In this document: positions 1 through 5,608 of the stretch, one piece after another | Layout: each line of letters begins with the position of its first letter | Numbering within the stretch: the first letter of the stretch is position 1 | From: Phycisphaera sp. | GTDB taxonomy: Bacteria > Planctomycetota > Phycisphaerae > Phycisphaerales > Phycisphaeraceae | NCBI GenBank assembly: GCA_029287335.1 | Contig: JARFRI010000164.1 | Location: 1-5,608 of the forward strand | Direction: 5' to 3' | Length of the DNA stretch: 5,608 nucleotides | Translations under genes and position numbers: made by a program | Notes under the pieces: model-generated | Told to the model about the DNA's origin: nothing | The model's input: the letters and a program-made list of their open reading frames with translations, nothing else | Databases searched by the model: none

Positions 1-81
1 ACTGTCAACGGATGACCGCCTAGAATGCTCACCCCGGAATGCACCAGGAATGTACCCCTGAACGCATCCCCGATCGTCCCC

Positions 82-771
82 ATGCATAAGTACGCCAACG
101 CCATCCTGATCGCCCCGCTGCTGCTCATCGGTTGTGGCGAGGAGCCGACGATTCAACGTTACGAAGTGACCCAGCCTGTCGCGTTTGATTGGCCGGTCAC
201 GGAGCGGCGTGAGGCCGAGGTAACGGTGGATGAGTTGTCGTGGGTCTGGGATGTCCCGGCAGGTTGGATCGATGCCCCAGAAGTGCCGGACCAGCTCCTG
301 GCGGACTATCGTTTTAAAGGAAGTAATGCAGTGCTGCCCGGCCGCCTGACGGTCTCGAAGATCGATGGCGATGCCGGCGGGATCGAGGCCAATGCCATGC
401 GCTGGCTGCAACAGTTGTACGTAACGACCGCGCGTCGGCTCGGACCGAACGACAAGCTCTCCCAGCCCATGAGCATCGGCTTCGCCAACGCGACGTTCGT
501 CGAACTGCACGGCCAGTACCAGGGCGAGCACATCCCAACCCGCATGAGCGCCGCGATCCTGCAGATCCCTGCTGAGGGAGGCGGTGTATTCCAGACCTGG
601 TTCTTCAAACTCGTCGGCGATGACGCCACCATCGAAGCCAACCGCAAGGGCATGGCCCAGATGATCCTGACCTTCCGCCCCAAGGGCACCGCCCGGCCTG
701 ATCTGCCCGGCATTGATGACATTGATGCATCCGACGGCGAGTCGACTCGAGAATCAACGGACGAACAATGA
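82..771 (+). CDS. Predicted lipoprotein of unknown function, coupled to system II cytochrome c assembly genes
   Basis: This encodes 229 residues. The start at 82 gives a textbook lipoprotein signal: His and Lys at positions 2-3, a hydrophobic stretch at 8-16, then lipobox L-I-G-C with Cys18. An in-frame ATG at 25 would add 19 residues that do not look like a signal peptide, so I prefer 82, although neither start has a clear Shine-Dalgarno. Cys18 is the only cysteine, which excludes a thioredoxin-like or c-type heme protein. Visible landmarks are WDVPAGW (56-62), a GDAGG segment followed by an Asn/Arg/Trp-containing helix (96-112), and FFKLVGDD (174-181). The C-terminal tail from about 203 is acidic, Ser/Thr-rich and probably disordered. 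The pattern of a W..P.GW strand followed by a late FFKL.G segment recalls PsbP/DUF1795-like alpha/beta folds and proteins I remember beside planctomycete resB genes; that is inference. The stop overlaps the start of the ResB gene (ATGA), suggesting coupled translation. A membrane-anchored accessory role in cytochrome c assembly is possible but unproven. Confidence 0.85.
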   Translation: MHKYANAILIAPLLLIGCGEEPTIQRYEVTQPVAFDWPVTERREAEVTVDELSWVWDVPAGWIDAPEVPDQLLADYRFKGSNAVLPGRLTVSKIDGDAGGIEANAMRWLQQLYVTTARRLGPNDKLSQPMSIGFANATFVELHGQYQGEHIPTRMSAAILQIPAEGGGVFQTWFFKLVGDDATIEANRKGMAQMILTFRPKGTARPDLPGIDDIDASDGESTRESTDEQ

Positions 772-2147
772 AGCTATCCAAGACCAACCCGCTGAGCTGG
801 CTCTCGTCGCTTCGGCTGACGGTCGTGCTGCTATCGATGTCGATGTACCTGATCTTCGTGGGCACGCTGGCTCAGGTCGAACTGGGCATCTGGCAGGTGG
901 TCGAGAAGTATTTCCGATCGATCTATGTGATGGTGCCGTTCGATGTCTTCCGCTCGCTGCTCTACCCCGGCAGCGAGGAGCACTGGCCCGGAGCGCACCC
1001 GTTCCCCGGCGGGTTCCTGATCATCGGCCTGCTGCTGGTCAACCTGCTCGCGGCGCACGCGGTGCGATACAAAGTCACGGGCAAGGGCAAGGCGCTGTAT
1101 GCCGGTTTTGGCCTGATCTTGATCGGAACGGCGGTGACGGCGTACACCGTGCTTGAGCCAGCGACCTCTGCGGCAATCCAGCAGGACGTGATCAAGATGA
1201 TGCTCATCTGGACGGTGCCGATGACGCTGATCGGCGTGGGGTGCTACTTCGTCTTTGGCAACCGCAAGGCCGGGATCGTGCTGATCCACGGCGGGCTGAT
1301 CCTCATGCTCGTCGGCGAGGTCATCACGGGCATCGGCGCGGACGAGGGGCAGATGTGGATCCATGAGAACGGGGTCTCCAACAAGATCATCGATATCCGC
1401 GAGGTGGAGATCGCCATCGTTGCTGGCGCAGGCGAAGGTAAAGAAGAACACATCGTCATCCCGCAAGCGATGATCGAGTCGGCGGACAAAGATGACACGA
1501 TGATTGAAGGCGACACGCTGCCGCTCACGGTGCGTGTTGACGCGTGGATGGAGAACTCGGACTTGCTCCCGACGATCAATGGCCAGGACCCGACGAAGGT
1601 GCAATACCGTGCCGAGGCAATGGCCGCGGTAACAGGCACCGAGCAGCGGGCGGATCGGCCGTCGGCGATCGTGACACTGTTCAAAGGTGGCGAACGACTG
1701 GGGCAGCATTTGCTGACGACGTGGGAGTTTGTTCGTCCAGTCAACGTTGAAGTTGATGGCAAGGTTTGGGCGGTGTCGCTGCGCTTCCGCGAGACGCACC
1801 TGCCGTACACGCTGCAGCTCAGTGACTTCCGCCACGACAAGTTCACGGGCACGACGACGCCGATGAATTATTCATCGACACTGCGTTTAGAGGTGCCTGA
1901 TTCGGAAGAGAGCCGAGACGCATTTATCAAGATGAACCAGCCACTGCGCTATGATGGCAAGGCGTTTTTTCAGTCCGGTTTTTTCCAGCAGCCCTTGAAC
2001 CGCAACCTCGGGACGATCCTGCAGGTCGCGGACAACCCTGGCGCGTGGGTGCCTTACCTGTCGTGCGTGATCACGACGGTTGGGTTGTGCATGCACTTTG
2101 TGGTGTCGCTGCTACGTTACGGCCGTCGGGCCAATGCGTCGTCATAA
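768..2147 (+). CDS. resB: ResB-like cytochrome c biogenesis protein (CcsB/Ccs1 family)
   Basis: This encodes 459 residues, the ResB (CcsB/Ccs1) half of the system II heme export and ligation complex in the cytoplasmic membrane. Likely membrane helices are at 16-35, 82-100, 108-127, 143-163, 168-188 and 426-448, with a large extracytoplasmic domain at about 190-425. His174 lies in a helix with the pattern IHGGLILMLVGEVITG, followed by an EGQMWIHENG segment; this matches the ResB/CcsB region that supplies one transmembrane heme-ligand histidine. The ResB C-terminal signature is also present: NQPLRYDGKAFFQ (390-402), LQVADNPGAW (418-427), then the last helix. The two helices at 108-163 are extra compared with short ResB/CcsB forms. 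The start ATG at 768 overlaps the upstream lipoprotein stop; only a weak GGA (759-761) precedes it, so coupling probably drives initiation. The gene ends 12 bases before ccsA and in the same reading frame. Family assignment is strong; the exact heme role is inferred from homologues. Confidence 0.93.
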   Translation: MKLSKTNPLSWLSSLRLTVVLLSMSMYLIFVGTLAQVELGIWQVVEKYFRSIYVMVPFDVFRSLLYPGSEEHWPGAHPFPGGFLIIGLLLVNLLAAHAVRYKVTGKGKALYAGFGLILIGTAVTAYTVLEPATSAAIQQDVIKMMLIWTVPMTLIGVGCYFVFGNRKAGIVLIHGGLILMLVGEVITGIGADEGQMWIHENGVSNKIIDIREVEIAIVAGAGEGKEEHIVIPQAMIESADKDDTMIEGDTLPLTVRVDAWMENSDLLPTINGQDPTKVQYRAEAMAAVTGTEQRADRPSAIVTLFKGGERLGQHLLTTWEFVRPVNVEVDGKVWAVSLRFRETHLPYTLQLSDFRHDKFTGTTTPMNYSSTLRLEVPDSEESRDAFIKMNQPLRYDGKAFFQSGFFQQPLNRNLGTILQVADNPGAWVPYLSCVITTVGLCMHFVVSLLRYGRRANASS

Positions 2148-2152
2148 AAGAG
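2148..2152 (+). promoter_or_regulatory. Ribosome-binding site of ccsA
   Basis: AAGAG (one mismatch to AGGAG) sits directly after the resB stop. It leaves 7 bases to the ATG at 2160 but only 4 to the GTG at 2157, so it favours 2160 as the ccsA start. Confidence 0.5.
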
Positions 2153-2159
2153 ATACGTG

Positions 2160-3992
2160 ATGAATCATTTGAATGAAGACAGTCTTGACATGCCGAGCAC
2201 CGGATCAAAAATCTTGCGTGCGTTGCCGTATGCGATTTCGCTGATCATTGTTGTTTACCTGGTGATGGGTGTCTCCAAGGCGGCGCAGCCCGATGGTTTG
2301 TATCGCTTTGACTTTGACACGCTTGGGCGGGTGCCGGTGTCGGAAGACGGCCGGATTAAGCCGTTGGACACGGTGGCGCGGAATGCGCTTTTGATGGTGA
2401 GTCAGAAGCAGTCGCTCAAGGATGACATGCTGCTGCCCGAGGAAGGCGGCTCTGAGAAGTCGGCGGTGATCTGGCTGGCGGAATTGATGTCGGGTCGGGC
2501 CGAGTCGCGGCAGCGCAAGGTGATTCGCATCGATGACCCGGGTGTGCTGGGTTTGCTGGGTAAGACGCCGGACGATGGCAAGTTTTATTCGCTTAATGAT
2601 TTGATGCAGCCGATCGGCGAGAATCAGCAGCCGGCGTATTTGGAGATCGATCGCTTGGCACGCGAGGCACAGGACAAGCGCGATGACTTGCGAAGCAAGT
2701 TTGAGGAGCATGTGATTGGGCTGCGTCGTCAGCTCGCGGTGATGATCGATTTGCAGACGATGTTGACGCCGTTCGTGGTTCCGCCGGTGAAGCAAGGCGA
2801 CAAGTGGGCCCCGATTGTCGAGAATGCTCGCGGCGAGTTCAGCGCAGCGGCCCGCGAGCGCGAGGCGGGTAAGACCTGGCTAGCGATGATGAACGCGCTA
2901 CGGGACGATAAGCCCGAGGCATTCAACAGTGCATTGGCTGACCACCTGAAACTTAAGCAAGAGTTCGTCCCGGGTAAGGCGCGCAAGGCTGCATTCGAGC
3001 AGGGCTACAACCGGTTTGCGCCGTTTGCCAAGGGCATCGCACTGTACATCCTTGCGGGGCTGTTGGGCTTGTTTGCGATGCTGCTTCGGCCGATCCTGCC
3101 AAAGTCTGGCTACACCGCGCTGTGGCGGTCGGGGATGGGCATCTTGTTGGTGGTGTTCGTGCTGCACACCGCGGCGCTGGTGATCCGTATCTGGTTGCAG
3201 GGCCGACCGCCGGTGACGAACCTTTATTCCTCGGCCGTGTTCATCGGCTGGGGTATCGTTGGCGGCGCGATCGTCCTCGAGAAAATCACCAAGCTCGGTG
3301 TCGCGTCACTGGCCGCATCGACCGCAGGCGTCTCGACGCTCATCGTTGCGCACCACCTGTCTAAAGACGGCGACACGATGGGCGTCATGCAGGCCGTGCT
3401 CGACTCGAACTTCTGGCTGGGCACCCACGTGATCACGATCACGCTGGGCTACTCGGCGACGTTCCTGGCGGGCTTCATCGCGCTGCTGTATATCCTCTTT
3501 GGTATGTGTACGCCGCTGCTGGACCGGAAGATGGCCCGGGCGATGGCGGGCATGGTCTACGCGGTGATCTGTTTTGCGATCCTGTTCAGCTTTGTCGGCA
3601 CAGTCCTAGGCGGGATCTGGGCGGACCAATCCTGGGGCCGGTTCTGGGGCTGGGACCCGAAAGAAAACGGCGCGATCCTGATCGTACTGATCCACGCGAT
3701 CATCCTTCACGCCCGATGGGGTCACCTCGTCAAGGAACGCGGGCTCATGGTCCTGGCGATCAGCGGCAACATCATCACGGCCTGGTCGTGGTTTGGCACC
3801 AACCTCTTGGGCGTCGGCCTGCACAGCTACGGCTTTATGGACGGCGCGATGATCACACTTGCACTTTTCGTCGCCAGTCAGATGCTCATTATGGCCGCGG
3901 CGATGATGGTCCCCACGCACCTGTGGTGGAGCTTCCGTAAGCCAAAGAAGAAAACGCCCAACAGCGCGGTCGCGGCGGCGGCACCGGCGTAA
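2160..3992 (+). CDS. ccsA: Cytochrome c assembly protein CcsA/ResC type, with long extracytoplasmic N-terminal domain
   Basis: This encodes 610 residues, the CcsA/ResC partner of ResB, which presents heme to apocytochrome c on the outer face of the membrane. Helix 1 is at about 20-38. A soluble region of about 250 residues follows, with GRVPVSEDGRIKPLDT near its start (56-71) and a charged, probably coiled-coil stretch at about 162-200. From about 292 the CcsA core begins: VTNLYSS (352-358), a helix with WLGTHV (419-424), the WWD motif WGRFWGWDPKE (492-502), ILHAR (516-520) and GLHSYGF (553-559). By motif order and spacing, His423 and His555 match the two external heme-ligand histidines that flank the WWD motif, and His517 the transmembrane one. 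No CXXC is present. ATG 2160 is preferred to GTG 2157 from ribosome-binding-site spacing; ATG 2190 is less likely. Usual ResC/CcsA proteins are about 320-400 residues, the excess here being the N-terminal domain. TTG leucine codons are common in the first third and rare afterwards. Assignment is very secure. Confidence 0.95.
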   Translation: MNHLNEDSLDMPSTGSKILRALPYAISLIIVVYLVMGVSKAAQPDGLYRFDFDTLGRVPVSEDGRIKPLDTVARNALLMVSQKQSLKDDMLLPEEGGSEKSAVIWLAELMSGRAESRQRKVIRIDDPGVLGLLGKTPDDGKFYSLNDLMQPIGENQQPAYLEIDRLAREAQDKRDDLRSKFEEHVIGLRRQLAVMIDLQTMLTPFVVPPVKQGDKWAPIVENARGEFSAAAREREAGKTWLAMMNALRDDKPEAFNSALADHLKLKQEFVPGKARKAAFEQGYNRFAPFAKGIALYILAGLLGLFAMLLRPILPKSGYTALWRSGMGILLVVFVLHTAALVIRIWLQGRPPVTNLYSSAVFIGWGIVGGAIVLEKITKLGVASLAASTAGVSTLIVAHHLSKDGDTMGVMQAVLDSNFWLGTHVITITLGYSATFLAGFIALLYILFGMCTPLLDRKMARAMAGMVYAVICFAILFSFVGTVLGGIWADQSWGRFWGWDPKENGAILIVLIHAIILHARWGHLVKERGLMVLAISGNIITAWSWFGTNLLGVGLHSYGFMDGAMITLALFVASQMLIMAAAMMVPTHLWWSFRKPKKKTPNSAVAAAAPA

Positions 3993-4011
3993 TGCTGCTC
4001 GCTTGCCAGCG

Positions 4012-4027
4012 CCGCTAATCTGAGCGG
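4012..4027 (+). terminator. Weak hairpin after ccsA, possible transcription end
   Basis: CCGCT (4012-4016) and AGCGG (4023-4027) can pair around a 6-base loop, 20 bases after the ccsA stop. No T-run follows, so this is not a canonical intrinsic terminator. It could stabilise the 3' end of the message or be chance. Confidence 0.2.
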
Positions 4028-4129
4028 GTTACCTATTGGCCTCTGTTGCGGGTGATGGCGCTTTCTTGCCGACACTAGGCGTAATCTTTGTGCCGTAATG
4101 GCGTCGCCATGAAATGTTGGGGTTTTACG

Positions 4130-4158
4130 TTGGTCCCCGGCATGTCTGGCCGTAAAAT
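4130..4158 (+). promoter_or_regulatory. Candidate sigma-70-like promoter for the DUF1501 gene
   Basis: TAAAAT at 4153-4158 matches the -10 consensus at five of six positions. TTGGTC at 4130-4135 matches the -35 box only in its TTG, with an ideal 17-base spacer. Transcription would start near 4165, about 30 bases before the gene. The 204-base gap after ccsA makes a separate promoter plausible, but the -35 match is weak. Confidence 0.35.
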
Positions 4159-4181
4159 CTTCTCATCGCCATTCTGCGATT

Positions 4182-4187
4182 GAAAGG
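4182..4187 (+). promoter_or_regulatory. Ribosome-binding site of the DUF1501 gene
   Basis: GAAAGG lies 9 bases before ATG 4197 and 6 bases before an in-frame TTG at 4194. Spacing allows either start; ATG is preferred on codon grounds, and the difference is one residue. Confidence 0.5.
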
Positions 4188-4196
4188 CCGTTTTTG

Positions 4197-5555
4197 ATGA
4201 AGGACAAGCATTCCCGTTCTGCCGCGTTTACGCCTTGTGGATGTGATGACCACGCGATGCGGCCCTCTCGCCGAGATTTTATGTACGCCGGCCTGATCGG
4301 CGGGCTGGGGCTGACGCTGCCCGGGCTCTTTGAGATGCAGGCCCTGGCAGAGCAAAAAGACTACGCACTGAAAAAAGCCGAGTGCGACAGCGTGATCCAC
4401 ATTTTCCTGCCCGGCGGGATGGCGGCTCAGGAGACGTTGGACCCCAAGCCTCTCGCGCCATCGCAGTACCGCGGCCCGTTCTCGCCGATCGACACAAACG
4501 TGACCGGGATTCAGCTTGGCTCGTTGATGAAGAACACCGCCAAGGTCGCGGACAAGATCTCGATCATCCGCTCCATGACCCATGGCGAGGCCGCACATGA
4601 ACGCGGTACGCACAATATGTTCACCGGCTACCGCCCAAGCCCAGCGGTCAAGTACCCGTCGTTCGGCTCGGTTGTGTCGCATGAATTGGGCGCCAACGGC
4701 GAGCTACCGCCTTACGTCTGCGTCCCCCGTCAGCCCAACGAGTTTGCGGGCAGCGGCTACCTCTCCAATAAGTTCGGGCCTTTCTCGATTGGCGACGAGC
4801 CGGGCAAAGAAAACTTCAAAGTGCGCGACTTGTCGCTGCCCGACGATATCGACCACAAGCGTTTTGCTCGTCGCCAGGCGATGTTGGACGCGGTAGACGA
4901 TCACTTCCGGTCGCTTGAGTCGTCTGATGCGTTGGATGCGATGGACGAGTTTTACAGCCGGGCGTACACGATGATCTCGTCGACCAAGGCGCGTGAGGCG
5001 TTTAACCTGCGGGCTGAGCCCGAGGCGGTACGCAAGAAATATGGCGAGAACCCCGCGGGGATGCGCATGCTGCTGGCTCGGCGTTTGGCCGAGGCGGGCG
5101 TGCGGTTCGTCTCGACGACGATGGGCGGCTGGGACCACCACCAGAACATCCAGCAGGCGATGACCAATCAGCTGCCACAGCTTGATCAGGCTTATGCCGC
5201 GCTGATCAGCGATTTGGATGAGCGTGGGATGCTGGACCGGACGATGGTGATGTTGACGACCGAGTTTGGCCGAACGCCGAAGATCAATCAGGACGGCGGG
5301 CGGGACCACTTCCCGCGCGTGTTCTCGGTGGCAATGGCCGGCGGCGGATTCAAGGGCGGGCTTGTCTATGGCGAGTCGGACGCGACCTCGACCGCAGTCG
5401 CGGACAAGCCGGTGAGCCACGCCGACCTGGCGACCACGGTGTACAACCAACTCGGCATCGTCGCGGACAAGGAACTGATGGCCCCCGGCGATCGGCCCAT
5501 CGAGATCGTCGACGGCGGCAAGGTGCTCAGCGAGACGCTCGAGCGCGAGGCGTAA
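4197..5555 (+). CDS. Tat-exported DUF1501 family protein (alkaline-phosphatase-like superfamily)
   Basis: This encodes 452 residues. It has a twin-arginine export signal: SRRDFM (24-29) with Arg25-Arg26, a hydrophobic stretch to about 45, and a possible signal peptidase site ALA-EQ after residue 51. The n-region is long and contains a Cys-Gly-Cys (14-16); an alternative start at ATG 4257 would shorten it. The mature part shows the DUF1501 series in order: PGGMAAQETLDPKP (72-85), ERGTHNMFTGYRP (135-147), GGWDHHQN (310-317), LDRTMVMLTTEFGRTPKIN (346-364), GRDHFP (368-373) and MAGGGFKGGLVYGESD (380-395). The length is normal for the family and no break is seen. The family is predicted to share the alkaline phosphatase/sulfatase fold, with Asp/His residues in these motifs as likely metal or active-site ligands; no substrate is established. 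In planctomycetes such genes are often paired with DUF1549/DUF1553 cytochrome-like genes; none is visible here, although a gene may begin 37 bases downstream. Family assignment is firm; function is unknown. Confidence 0.94.
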   Translation: MKDKHSRSAAFTPCGCDDHAMRPSRRDFMYAGLIGGLGLTLPGLFEMQALAEQKDYALKKAECDSVIHIFLPGGMAAQETLDPKPLAPSQYRGPFSPIDTNVTGIQLGSLMKNTAKVADKISIIRSMTHGEAAHERGTHNMFTGYRPSPAVKYPSFGSVVSHELGANGELPPYVCVPRQPNEFAGSGYLSNKFGPFSIGDEPGKENFKVRDLSLPDDIDHKRFARRQAMLDAVDDHFRSLESSDALDAMDEFYSRAYTMISSTKAREAFNLRAEPEAVRKKYGENPAGMRMLLARRLAEAGVRFVSTTMGGWDHHQNIQQAMTNQLPQLDQAYAALISDLDERGMLDRTMVMLTTEFGRTPKINQDGGRDHFPRVFSVAMAGGGFKGGLVYGESDATSTAVADKPVSHADLATTVYNQLGIVADKELMAPGDRPIEIVDGGKVLSETLEREA

Positions 5556-5567
5556 GCACTCTTTTTT
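5522..5567 (+). terminator. Possible intrinsic terminator at the end of the DUF1501 gene
   Basis: GGTGCT (5522-5527) can pair with AGCACT (5555-5560, one G-U pair), and six T residues follow at 5562-5567. The 27-base loop can itself fold (AGCG 5529-5532 with CGCT 5536-5539, or CTCG 5538-5541 with CGAG 5546-5549). The long loop and a new start codon 24 bases after the T-run make a strong terminator uncertain. Confidence 0.3.
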
Positions 5568-5591
5568 GAATCGCCACACGGAAAGCCCGCC

Positions 5592-5608
5592 ATGGGAATG
5601 ACCCGCTT
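5592..5608 (+). CDS. Possible start of a downstream gene, cut by the window end
   Basis: ATG at 5592 follows GGAAAG (5580-5585) with 6 bases of spacing, a good ribosome-binding arrangement. Only M-G-M-T-R is readable before the window ends; a second in-frame ATG lies at 5598. The product cannot be named. Its closeness to the DUF1501 stop would fit an operon. Confidence 0.4.

Noticed and set aside
1..23. Possible tail of an upstream gene ending at TAG 21-23
   Set aside because: Only six codons are open before the stop; this is too short to support a gene.
21..26. TAGAAT as a -10 box for the lipoprotein-resB-ccsA unit
   Set aside because: It matches five of six consensus positions, but the matching -35 region lies off the window edge, so it cannot be judged.
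831..1835. 334-codon open frame on the minus strand opposite resB
   Set aside because: It is rich in Arg, His and Asp with no fold-like pattern, and lies wholly opposite a gene with clear ResB motifs; it is a by-product of GC-rich codon use.
82..3992. ResA/CcdA-type thioredoxin partner encoded in this unit
   Set aside because: No CXXC motif occurs in any of the three proteins; the reductant arm of system II must lie elsewhere or be dispensable.
4138..4152. CGGC/GCCG hairpin in the intergenic gap as a terminator or riboswitch part
   Set aside because: The stem is only four base pairs with a 7-base loop, lies inside the candidate promoter spacer, and no riboswitch core is recognisable.
4704..5579. 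291-codon open frame on the minus strand opposite the DUF1501 gene
   Set aside because: Its composition is Arg/His-rich and low in recognisable motifs, and the opposite strand carries the complete DUF1501 motif series.

Overview
This window looks like a chromosomal segment of a moderately GC-rich Planctomycetota bacterium. Phycisphaerae-like is my best guess from protein style, not from an alignment. The main clues are a Tat-exported DUF1501 protein, a family greatly expanded in planctomycetes, and a system II cytochrome c assembly pair (ResB/CcsA) whose insertions match, from memory, the planctomycete versions. All four complete genes are on the + strand. I see no tRNA, rRNA, CRISPR array, insertion sequence or phage feature.

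Positions 82-3992 form a compact three-gene unit. A small predicted lipoprotein of unknown function (82-771) overlaps the ResB-like gene (768-2147) by four bases (ATGA). Twelve bases later comes a long CcsA/ResC-type protein (2160-3992) with the tryptophan-rich WWD heme-handling motif. ResB and CcsA together carry heme across the cytoplasmic membrane and attach it to CXXCH motifs of apocytochromes c. Their four likely heme-ligand histidines are divided between the two proteins: one in ResB and three in CcsA. The two genes share a reading frame and are separated by a single TAA, so the pair looks like a split version of the fused CcsBA protein of other phyla. The lipoprotein is placed and translated as though it belongs to the same process, but its role cannot be read from sequence.

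A 204-base intergenic gap (3993-4196) follows. It holds a weak hairpin after ccsA, a perfect 13-base dyad, and a plausible sigma-70-like promoter close to the next gene. That gene (4197-5555) encodes a DUF1501 protein of the alkaline-phosphatase-like superfamily with a twin-arginine signal. A T-run and possible terminator stem lie at its 3' end. A new ATG with a good ribosome-binding site at 5592 may start another gene that leaves the window.

I did not find a convincing new defence, mobile or RNA-based system. The observations most worth checking are the single-stop ResB/CcsA junction, the translationally coupled lipoprotein, and the large extracytoplasmic N-terminal domain of CcsA.
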